Shown here piece after piece: positions 12,901 through 22,700 of a stretch of DNA of 64,000 nucleotides; position 1 is the first letter of the stretch; each line of letters starts with the position of its first letter. This stretch comes from Chromera velia (taxonomy: Eukaryota > Sar > Chromeraceae): assembly GCA_018398765.1 (NCBI GenBank), contig JAHBMJ010001416.1:1-64000 (forward strand), written 5' to 3'. The notes beneath the pieces are model-generated. The model was not told the origin of the DNA. It saw only the letters and a program-made list of their open reading frames with translations, and did no database searches. The position numbers and the translations under genes are program-made.

Positions 12901-15900
12901 GTGGATGAATGGGGGTGAATTGAACGTAATCGTTCAATTTTCTCTCTTTCCCGTGTGACGTCGTTTGTTCAGGCTTCAAGAAGGCTGGTTTTGTGCGTGC
13001 CCGATTGGGAGCCGAGGAGATGGTAGTGACCCTAGTGAGCGAGAAGGGATATCCTGCAGGCGTCAGTCAGTCAGTCAGTCAGTCAGGTGACTTCGCGATG
13101 AAATCAAAGCTCTCTCTTGAATGAAATCACTTTTCTGGTCGGGTGGAATGTCTGCACGCTGCTCAGTAATCAATCATATATTTGTGAGAATGCATGTAAG
13201 CGCAGCTGCATATTTATGCCTTCAAATGACATGAAAGAAAAAAGAAACTGATTTTCGGACTTGGGGCCGTGACAGATGCATGAGGTCTCGACACAGACAG
13301 AAGCTACTTGACACGGAGTTCGCCCATGCACTTCTCTTGCCTCCGTCCATTTCTCGGTTCCTTCATTTTCTTAACCCTTCTTTCCTCCACTCATTCATCC
13401 CCCCTCCTGCCACAATACTACACAGGACCTCATGACCTGGAGGCATTTATTTTCATACAGAATGTATGAATATATGAATATCTGAATCAATGTATGAATA
13501 TATGAAAATGAATGCATGCACCCACACAGGACCTTATGACCTGGAGGCAACCAAAACGGACAGATCGGCCTTGCAGAATCCCTCAATGTCTGTCTGTCAG
13601 CTTAATTGCCGTGAAGCTCTTTCTCCAACTTTGTGTGTGTTTTTGCAGTTGTTCCAGTCTTTTCTTCGGAGCTTTCCTCATTGCTTCTCGAAGGCGATCG
13701 ATCCTTCTTGTTCTTCTGTTTGCTTGCTTATGAAATTGCCTCGCGTGCCAATATGCAGACTCTTGATTTTTCCAGCAGAATTTCGCGCTACAGTTTCTGT
13801 GGTGATACATGCATTGGCTGTTACAGATGGAACCTCAAGAGAAACACTTTTGTTTTGTTTAGAAGATGATCCTATGAACAACTGAAGTAATCAATGCATG
13901 CAGCGATGTTTCCCCCGAAGCCCTGTGAGATGATCTCGGAAGAAGAATTCCTGAAGAACCGAGAGGAGGTCAGTTTCTTGGCCTGCATTTTCTTTCATAC
14001 AGAATTCATTTTACATACATCATACATAGAAAGAATTCTGTATGAAAGAAGAAGAATTCCTGAAGAACCGAGAGGAGGTCAGTTTCTTGGCCTACATGAA
14101 TGGGTCAAGGCTCGCTTGCCTGCCCGCCTGTCTGTCTGAAAGAAAAACGGAATGAGAAAGTGAAAACAGTCTGTATGATCTGCCTGCCGGTCTACCTTCC
14201 ATTTTTCTGCCTTCCATTTGAAATGCCCGACGGGATGGCTGAAGAAGAAGGGAAGAAATGCCGGATGGAAGGGGAGGAAGCACCATGAACGAAGTACAGC
14301 AGAACAGTGACTTACTTGATCGCACATTTCAGAACAAAAGTCTGCAGACATGGAGTCATGCAGATACACCTTAATTCCTTTCGATCGATCGATTGATCGG
14401 CTTTCATAGTTCCTTCCTTTCTTTCTTTCCAGAAGTACCGACCGACCGGTCAGACGACTCCTTTTGCTGCGTCTCGTTTTTGTTTTTGGCGTTAATTTTT
14501 CTTTCTCTCTCCTTTTCATTCCTGCATAAAATGCCCTTGCCTTACCCCTGTTTTTTGCCTGCCTCCCTCCCTGCCTGCCTTCCTCTCTGCCTGCGTGTAG
14601 CTGCTCGCGAGTGGAGCAGAGCACCCAACGGACTCCCTGGAGAACCACAAAGAGACAGCAGAGGGGGTCGTGAGGGACTATGAGAGGGCCCGGGGGGAGA
14701 GGACACCAGACACACAGGTAGTAGGTCAAAAGGGGGAAATTAAGGGGGCGAGCGAGGGAGGGAGGGAGGGACGTGCGCACATACGAAGGATCACACTCTC
14801 TAGAAGATAGGTCGACAGCTAGTCGGATAATTGGCAAGACGCGTGTAGACTGAAGAAGCCGCATGATGCAATTAAGCAGGGCGGCATCCCAATGATTCCT
14901 TGATCATCTGTCATTCCAAAAACCAAAGGCAACTGAGGAGGTCTTCGTATTTGCATAAAAAGACCCCCCATCACCTTCACTCATCTGTCAACAAAAAAGG
15001 TCCCAAAACACTCTCTCACTTCTTCTTCTGTACAGAGTCATACGCTGAAAGAAATCTACATGCATGCAAGAACTGCCTGCCTGCAGAGGGTTTCCTTTGA
15101 GGCTGGCCAGTTCCTGAGAGGCTGGAATGACTGGCGTGACTTTTTGATCTTTGGAGCGAAAAGCGTCATCGTCGCCTTTGTGGCATGGATAGCCATAGGG
15201 GGCCTCCTCATGGGCTCTCTGCTTGTCTACCAGTCAGTCAGTCAGGAGTTAGCTTGGCTGACAGCTAGTGTACGTCTGTCTGTACCTCTGCATGCAGGGT
15301 GGGCTGCATGACTTTTTTTTCATACAGAATTCTGTGTGAAAGAAAATGCAGACAGTTACTGTACGTCTGTACCTCTGCAGGGTGGGCTGCATGACAGCTA
15401 GCTGCATGGGGGCTCTTGCAAGAGGATTGTGTGGCGTGTCTCCCTCTTGACTTAATTGGTTTCTATCGACGCCCATGCATTTATTCATTCGACAGCTGGT
15501 TGAGCTACCTTCCTGACTTTGTCCCCTTACCGTGACTGGATGGCTGCATGGGTGGTGCAGAAAGTGGGCAAAGCGGAAGCAAGCCTCGGGGGCGGCAGGG
15601 GACCCGGAGAGTTGCCAGACTAGGGCAAGGGGGGGCTCTACTGCTGTAGGGAGAGACGTCCGGAAATGGGAGATTGGAGGATTTAAGGGGAAGTCGAACG
15701 ATCGTGCAGACAGTCACACAGAGGGAGATACTGGTACGTAAGTTGACTGCGTGTCCCAGTTGTAACCTGTTGATTCTGTTGTTGTTTCTTTTCTTGCGTG
15801 TCTCATGCATTCTATTTCATGCTCTCTTTCGGTTCCTGACGACTTTTTGAGACTGGTTTTCATATGGTCTTTCTCTATAGACTAAGTACTAAGTGCAGCC

Positions 15901-16131
15901 TTTCTTCATCATGTTCACATTCAAAAAAGGCGGGCTGCCAACCCAACGTACCCTTCTGAACGAACACCATTCTCTGCATGGATATGGATATGCGCATGTT
16001 TCAGTGGTTCCTCTCGTTCTATCTCTCAGAAATGTCTCAAAGTGAATTCAGCTTGGGGTACCCTGCCTGCGCTCCGGAAGAAGCGGCAGCTACTGATAGA
16101 GTCACGGAGGGGGGGGTCATGCAGAGAGTGA
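6946..16131 (+). CDS. GAP50: GAP50-like protein: metal-site-degenerate purple acid phosphatase fold with C-terminal membrane anchor
   Basis: Twenty exons join in phase: 6946-7146, 7494-7605, 8354-8449, 8721-8758, 9259-9326, 9538-9580, 10170-10240, 10672-10741, 11097-11153, 11666-11758, 12154-12222, 12488-12581, 12973-13065, 13530-13595, 13904-13968, 14601-14717, 15087-15232, 15496-15531, 15561-15733, 16052-16131 (about 595 residues). An N-terminal signal peptide precedes a metallophosphoesterase fold with LGDNF, SKWHFPNIWY, ALFVHMDTF, ADWIILVGHFP, VDLYLSSHTQ and VVVAGTG blocks in the family order, then one transmembrane helix (FGAKSVIVAFVAWIAIGG) and a basic tail. Catalytic positions are degraded: GDWG reads GNTG, GNHD reads GETG, GHDH reads SHTQ. 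This is the signature of GAP50, which anchors the glideosome in the inner membrane complex of apicomplexans. The tail is longer than in apicomplexan GAP50; the last three exons are the least certain part. Confidence 0.8.
8056..8174. repeat. 48-bp direct repeat with 23-bp spacer
   Basis: The segment starting CTTCCTGCTTCTTGGCCCCT and ending at CATG is present at 8056-8103 and 8127-8174 with few mismatches. The spacer is mostly T. It lies in intron 2 of the GAP50-like gene and has the same duplication geometry as the palindromic elements, but the spacer is not a palindrome. Confidence 0.8.
10241..10362. repeat. Donor-anchored (GTCA)n followed by (CTTC)n and (CATT)n
   Basis: The intron after exon 7 of the GAP50-like gene opens with tandem GTCA starting at the splice donor, followed by CTTC and CATT runs. 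Phase analysis says the second GT (10241) is the donor in use, not the first (10239). Confidence 0.75.
11001..11112. mobile_element. Hairpin-type insertion duplicating the acceptor of GAP50 exon 9
   Basis: Host sequence GAGTTTGCAGACTCT then GAGATGGGCA occurs at 11001-11026, and again at 11080-11112 with a GATGCAT insertion and a C/G change. It contains the intron acceptor TGCAG and the first exon bases. The 53-bp insert starts TGCTTTCATTTTCACACAGA, a diverged form of the CATACAG arm. The downstream copy is the one that keeps the reading frame. Confidence 0.55.
13421..13549. mobile_element. Hairpin element duplicating the acceptor of GAP50 exon 14
   Basis: A 25-bp duplication (CACAGGACC, C/T, TATGACCTGGAGGCA; one or two mismatches) at 13421-13445 and 13525-13549 spans the acceptor CACAG and exon start. 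The 79-bp insert begins TTTATTTTCATACAGAATG and is rich in inverted ATGAATAT strings. The second copy fits the phase of the flanking exons. Confidence 0.7.
13939..14093. mobile_element. Hairpin element duplicating the donor of GAP50 exon 15
   Basis: A perfect 46-bp direct repeat at 13939-13984 and 14048-14093 covers the last 30 exon bases (ending CGAGAGGAG), the donor GTCAGT and early intron bases. The 63-bp insert starts GCATTTTCTTTCATACAG and ends GAATTCTGTATGAAA, so both canonical arms are present. Two identical splice donors now exist. Using the first avoids reading the insert. Confidence 0.8.
15271..15395. mobile_element. Hairpin element with 34-42-bp flanking duplication
   Basis: Host sequence TACGTCTGT..ACCTCTGCA..GGGTGGGCTGCATGAC is present at 15271-15312 and 15362-15395; the first copy has two extra 4-bp units (CTGT, TGCA). 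The insert TTTTTTTTCATACAGAATTC then TGTGTGAAAGAAAATGC is a nearly perfect palindrome. Both copies contain an acceptor-like CTGCAG. It lies in an intron near the 3' end of the GAP50-like gene. Confidence 0.75.
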
Positions 16132-17883
16132 AATTCCACGTCTTTAATTCCATGGCACTGAGGACTGCATGAGGTCTGTACGATACGATATGTTGCATTA
16201 CCCCTGCTGCAGAGACAGGAGATCCCCCTCCTGAGTCCTTCGGAAAGGGTCTGATGGACCTCGGCGGGAGTCTTCAGCTTGCAAGTTCACAGACAGGGAG
16301 GGAGGTGAGGGTTGTGGGTGGGAGCCAGAGAGCAAGTGACAATCCGGAGGGCGCATATGCAGCAACAGAAGCGTCAGGCAGTAACAAAAAAAAATAAGAG
16401 TCATCTAGAAAGTGATGAGCTGTATCGCCAATGATATTGAATCAAAGCTTACTGAAATTTAAAGTACAGAAGAGTCTTTCAAGTTCAGTTATCAATTCAG
16501 CCATTTTAACAGAAATTACGACTAACATCAATCACACAATTAAAACTATTTACTAGGCTATACTTATGCTAATACTTACGTTTATGAGTTTTTTTTTTAT
16601 GTTTTTTATCTAAGGTTTGAGGAAGTACTTCTGTATGTGGAGCAATTCATTCTTTCTTTTCCCTGCTGAATTTGTTAATCACCGGAGCACGCATGTTTGG
16701 CGTGCACCACCATTAATCAGTTTGCCTGTTGGGATCTTTTTCTTTGTCGCCAACAGCATATCTGGGAGTCCACCTCCTCTCTGGCTGGTTTCCTTTAAAA
16801 GACTTTTTTATCGTTCTCGTTGCAGACTTTCACTCATGTTGATGAATGAATGAGCAGCGTTTTTTGTTTCCTGCAGCCGCAGTCAGCTGAGATCTGACAC
16901 TAGATCTGGCATTTTACCTGGTAGTACATTTCAACATGTTCATTGACTTGGTATCATGACAGCCAATGGCCGTAACAAGAAAAAGAAAGTGCAAAGGAAA
17001 TGCAAAAACCTAGTGCAAAGACTTACCATACAAAACAAAACACAAAAGAGGAGGCATGTGAACGGAGAAAGAACCAAAGAAAACTGATGAGTTGTGCTGC
17101 TGCACTGCTGCGTCGCCTATGACGGGAAGACAGTCTTAATCCGGTCCATTATCCGGAAATATATGGACCAGAATGTTGGATGACTGTATGGTAAAATTAA
17201 CAGTATAATGCGGCACCAGTATATGATAGCGACTATGTAGGTTTAAATATCCAAACCTGGATTCAATTTAATCATTGAAACCTGATATTTGGAGCATCTT
17301 AGGGAGCACTTTCCTCATGTTTAATCTATAAGTCGCTGGGATGTTCTAGTATTTAGCGCTCCTACTCAAACTAACAATGCCGATCCTGTTTTCAAGCTTT
17401 CTTTAATTGCCAGTAATCACATTCCATCTAGAAAAATTGTTAGAGATGTTTGGAGTCAACTTTGGAGATTTGGAAATATCCAAAAACTTTTGGGGCTAGA
17501 TCTCCAACATTTGTATATACGATTTTGATGGTGATCTCCATAAATTCTTTGGAGATGCTTTGAAGATCTCTAGTTAATTAACTCTCTAAACATCTTTAAC
17601 ATTTGTTGGTGATCGGGGACATTGACTTAAAGTTTGTTGGTGATAGAAGATGATCATATAAAGCTATATATGCCCAAATTAGCAGCCCTGGCAGCCCAAT
17701 ATATTTAGTGATTATATCGTGATTATGAGAGTTTAAAAGTGATTAATTATAGATAAATATATTTTTTGATTATACAGCCTTGACTGAATTGCAAAATATT
17801 TAAGAAGGCAACTAGTTTTTTCTAGAGCGTTACTCAGACTTGCTAAGCCACTTATTAATATAAAAACTTGAAATTCATTCACA

Positions 17884-18216
17884 TCACACAGCGTTTGCAG
17901 AACTGCATGCAGGTGACATTCTATCTTTCCTAACTGCCTTTCTTGGCTTCCCTGCTTGCTTCATTACCTCTTTTACTTGCTTCTCCCCTATTTCTGGCAT
18001 TCTTTCTACTGGGAGTAAATCGCACACAGTGAGAAGGCGTTCTGAGTCCTTGGGGCTGAAGTAACTTACTTCGTCATCTGTCTCATCATTCTCGTATTGT
18101 TCTTTTAGTAGAGCGTTTATTTTGTCTGCTTCTCGCAGAAGGCTATATGAACTATCATCATCATTCTCATTATACGCAGAAGTTGTTATTATTATTTTTA
18201 TCATTATTATCATCAT
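17884..18216 (-). pseudogene. Possible fragment of a non-LTR retrotransposon polyprotein
   Basis: A 110-codon frame with protein-like composition in an otherwise AT-rich desert. The segment EIGEKQVKEVMKQAGKPRKA resembles the conserved stretch just upstream of reverse transcriptase in LINE ORF2 proteins (helix, then K-A-x-G-x-D). The key GxD is not conserved and no RT motif follows, so at best it is a dead remnant. It could also be a chance frame. Confidence 0.25.
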
Positions 18217-18496
18217 ACGCCATCGTTATCGGCCTATAATAGGCGTCTAGCGTTCGGCAAGTCATGACACGCAAGGCAGATTGTTAAATGATGGACCCTC
18301 ATTTGGCAATATTTTGTAACTAGCTTAACCACTGCATTTCTTCTCAAACTCTTCCACTTCTGGCAGGGTGTGCTTGCGCATGAACGAGGCTGGTTCATGT
18401 GATGTTGATTGCTAGCCATGCCACACTACAAGCACCTCATAACGCCACCCTCTTCCCTGTTTGTATTTTGTTTTAAAACTTAATAGTAGTATTATT

Positions 18497-18541
18497 AACG
18501 GTGCTTATATATAGTTAATATAGATCTATATAAGCACCGTT
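18497..18541. repeat. 15-bp perfect inverted repeat
   Basis: Arms AACGGTGCTTATATA (18497-18511) and TATATAAGCACCGTT (18527-18541) with a 15-bp loop. It could be a cruciform or the core of a small inverted-repeat transposon. No flanking gene uses it as a terminator that I can show. Confidence 0.7.
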
Positions 18542-19005
18542 CATCTATGGGTTAAAATAATAGTCGAATAGTGGGAATGAATGAATGAATGATTGAATGA
18601 TTGAGGGCTAAATCCTAGATCCAGCAATGCTAGACCCCAAGCCACTAGCAAGGCTTTGAGGACAACCCCATGTTATATAAAATGCTCACTCAACCTAGGT
18701 TCCATGGGGCATTTGAAGGCTTGCAAAACTAGGCGGCCCCTTCGCTTTAGTCTTAAGCACGCACGCCGGACGGAGGTACCACAAAAAAGACATAACCTAC
18801 ATAGCACACAACAAACCAACCTCCCACGAGTCTTTTCCCCCACAAGAGCAGGACACCTGAGGGCACCATTTGACAATGTTTGGAACCTAGGGAGGGGCAA
18901 AACAAAGGACCCCTCTATCCAAAGCCCCCCTTTCACCCATTACCCAACTTTCATTTGTTTCAAAAGCTAGTAAACTTACTTAAACCTCAGACCTAAAATT
19001 TCAAA

Positions 19006-19410
19006 AATAGATACTATTCTTATCGGAGCATGATGAATAGTGAGAATAGCTACTATTCACTATTCCGAGACTGAGTGAAGAATAATCATAGAATGATTCA
19101 CTATTCCAACTATTGCAATAGGTCTAGCCCTACTTGCAAAATAAGTCACTATTTGATTATATGTTGGCTGATGTAGAACAGTTAGAATAGTGAAAAGTCT
19201 ACTATTCCCGCTATTTTATTCTACTACTATTTTACCTTTTTTAAAAAATTAAATCCTGCAAAATCAGTTTAAAACATTTTGTTTTATCTTTTTGAGTATT
19301 TTAGCCATAAAATTTTATTTTCTTTGAAAAATGTTTTTTGTGTGTTTCACTAGTGAAATAGTAGGAATAGTGATTTATTCTCACTATTCTGACTAGTGGT
19401 CACTAAGTTT
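19006..19410. repeat. AT-rich element rich in GAATAGTG inverted motifs
   Basis: ACTATTC and GAATAGT occur many times in both orientations. The left part has AATAGTGAGAATAG and the right part TTCTCACTATTC, which are inverted copies. This suggests a decayed miniature inverted-repeat element; no target duplication was identified. Confidence 0.4.
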
Positions 19411-19738
19411 TAGCGCATATATTACATATAAGGATTGATAACTGATGATGATAATTATTTTTTTTTTTCTACGTACCTGCGAGTCAAAACCTTCTATACA
19501 AAACCCCATAGATCATATAGTTTGTTTTGATTGTGGTATCATTGTGCCACTGGCTTTAAGAATTAAGGCTGTGAACAAGGTTTTTCATTTACTTTTCTCA
19601 TACTTTTATTTACATAAACTGATTCTTGATTCTCATTTGAGGATCCATCGATCCTTTCGTTGACATTTCTCTCTTTCTGCTGGCCGAGTCCCGACTGCTC
19701 TTCCCTTTTCTTTAAAGTTCCCCCTCCTATCGGTCAGA

Positions 19739-22700
19739 TCAGCACATCGTCCATGAGTCCAGTCTTCTCCTTGGGGCCTGGACTCTCTGACTGAAAAGCT
19801 CCGAGGGGTTGACAGGCTGCAGATTCAAATTCGCTTGTTGCACTCCTTCACCCAACGCCACCCCACCAGGAGACGGAGACACAGACGGAACCCCATCCAC
19901 CCAACTGTGAGCAAATTCGGTCTGGGCGTCCACATTGGACAGCAAAGCCCCGGGCCGGGAAGGCCGAAGGTGCCGGGGCGAGAGGGTGTGTCCTTGGTAG
20001 AGACCCGAGGCGAGATCAAATCCCCCAATTCCCCCATGCACAGAATTCGGCAGTGCGGGGTCATTGTCTTTCTCTTTCCGGGGCCTCTGTAGAAGCACAG
20101 CTGCTTGAAGTGCGGGGGCAGCGCTTCGGAATTCATGTTTCTCTTTCGATGCCCACATGCTGCTTCTGCTGCATGGACTCTTCGGTCTTGCAGTGGCATC
20201 TTCCTCCCCTCCCTCCTTTTCTTCCTCTCCCTCTTCCCCTTCCTCCTTGTCTTCTGGAGGGACCAACGCCAGGGCTGCGGGGTCGAGAGAAGCGGGGCCA
20301 AATGGGTAGGTGAGGTGCTCAAGGAGCCAAGGGTGTTCCCAGGGGACGCCCTGCTTTCGGGCATGCAGGGAGGAGTCGACTGCTCGGGTAATTCTCTCAA
20401 CGGCCGCCAAGCGGTCAAAGACCTTCGACAACTCTTCCCGAAGCTTTGCCTGGGCCATTGCACGCCTCCCCTTTCTTCCTTTTCCTGTTGTACTTGCGTT
20501 TGCAACTGCGGAGTGTTTGTTGATCGCCTTAGCGAATTTATGGAGGAAGTCCCCGAAGTAAATGAGGGGACGGGGCTCGTCGGAGGTCTCAGGGAGCATA
20601 CTCAGATCCCATTTTTCGGGTTTTTCTCTCGCATCTAGAGGCTTGGGGAATTTCTGTGTCTGTCTGAACCTGCTCCTCGTGTCTCCCTTCTTCTGTACTC
20701 TATTGAGAAGGAGACCCTGACCTTTCAGATGCTCTCGGAGTGCTGGGTTGGTTGAGACCGCCTGAAGGCAAAAAAGGAATTCGGAGAGGATACAGGTGAC
20801 ACTCTTTATCAATAACAGACGAAGAAAAATGTAAAGAGACTGTAAGGCAAACACACATGAGATACAAACTTCGAGAGGAGTGCCAGCACAGACAACGGAA
20901 AAATTCTAGAGAAAGATTTGCTCGCGCGTCTTACTTCCTAACTCACTTCAAATGAAAGCTCCCACACCTACCTCGTCTCTGAGCATTTGGTCATTGTCAA
21001 CATCGTGGACCAAGATGTTTCTCCTTCTGTCCAGAGAGTGAAGGAACTCCATGGCGCTGTCACCGCTCTCCTTCATTCGGACCGCCATGCGACTCGCAAG
21101 TGCACGCTCTTCGTCATTCAACGGCGCTTCGTACCCCAGACGCGTGGCCTTGGCCAGGGCCGCAGCTTGGAGAGACAGATTCAATGGGTCTGCGAGGAAG
21201 TCATCCACTAACTCCTGCATCTCAAAATCGTACCTGCAATCGTCAGAGTCAACTGACTCTTCTCCATCCTTCATCACAATGCCTTGGAAAAGTTGCACTG
21301 TCTTCTGGCTACTTCCGGCAGTTTCACCTTGCTGTTGGCTGGGAAGGCCGTCAGGACCTAGTTGCATGGTGGCAGTGAGCGTGTGGGGGTGAATGATGGG
21401 GGGCTCAAAGGCCTCTGCAGGGTCTCTGATGGTGATCCTCTCTTCCATGCATGCTTGCACTTTTTCTGCAATCGCAGCTTGGGAGGTCGACTCGGGACTC
21501 AAAAGGGTGTGCTCCTCCCTCTCGGCTGCCTCCTGAAGAAGATCCTGGAAGGCTGTGGGCAGATCGGAGTCCGTTCTCGGGCCTCCTGCCGTTGTTCTTC
21601 TCAAATACCTTTCCCTCAGATGCGCTGCAAGGAAGGAGAACTCATACAGAGACGCTCTGGAAGAGTCACGAAGGTCAGACGCTCTGCGGATCGCCTGCTG
21701 ATATTCAGAAAATGCGTGCAGCTTCCTCGGGTCTCGGCACTTGACCAAGAAGTCCTCCTGCTGTTTCAGCTGCGAGACCAGAAAGAGGGAGGGAGGAAGA
21801 AGGAAGGAGGGAGTGAGATAGAAAGAGAATGAACAGAAACATACAAGGTATCACTCTTAAGGCTCGCTTGTCGCATTCTTGTACTTGCAGATACACGTGC
21901 AGGTTGAGATGAGATGAGATGAATCATTCGAGCAGAAATGTGTCTCCCGTTTTCCTTTTCTCCTGCGCTGTTGTTTGCTTTCTCTGGCTCTTTCCTGGGC
22001 AAGCCTTGCGTGCGTCAGTTGATTTACTTTCTCTGGCTCTTTCCTGGGCAAGCAGGGCAAGTGAACAGGCAGACTGCCTGAAGGATTCGTCGTTTTTGTT
22101 TTTCACACACATATCACACACCAATGTCCCCCCCCAAGCAGAAAATCATACAGGTAAACGCCCAAGCAAAACCCTGCGCTGACCTGTATACACTCCCTTC
22201 GGATGTCGCTCATGTCGGCGGTCAGTTGGCTGAGTCCCACTGCAAAATTGGATTCGTGGAAGTCGAAGAACCCCCCCGTCTCTTTCGCGTTCTCCTGGGC
22301 AGTCCCCGTCTCCATCGCCCGTCTCGAGAGGTCCCCTATGACCTCATCTAGACCCCTCCGGGTGCTCTGAGCGTCGGTCGGAGGGCCCCGGCTTGAAGCC
22401 GATGGCTCACTCGGAGAGGGCCCACTGTCCGCAGTGGGCCTAGAGGGGCATGGCGGGGCCTCTGCATAATGCATGCCCCCCCCATCCGCAGTCCGAAATC
22501 TGTCATTGAAATTACCGGAAGGGGCTGCCCGGTCTGTTGTCCGACCTGCGGAGGGGGTGGGGGCCACATCGTCACTCACGGAAGGCGAGAGGGTAGGGGC
22601 CCCGCCAGAGGGAGGCACGGGGAGGGGACTGGTGTCGGCAATGTGGGTTGGAGAAACGGCCCCGGCATGCCCCCCTCTTTCCCCGTTGCGGGCCTCTGAG

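Larger units (their letters stand above)
16132..19738. other. AT-rich intergenic region with transposon remnants
   Basis: Composition shifts to AT-rich over about 3.3 kb between two tail-to-tail genes. Contents I can point to: a retroelement-like fragment (17884-18216), a short perfect inverted repeat (18497-18541), transposon-end-like strings at 18225, and a cluster of GAATAGTG/CACTATTC strings (19006-19410). No intact gene is visible. Confidence 0.6.

Noticed and set aside
15087-15311. GAP50 ending by read-through to the TGA at 15309
   Set aside because: It would read through a GTCAGT donor and a hairpin-element duplication; the spliced tail stays in phase over three more exons, though this choice is uncertain.
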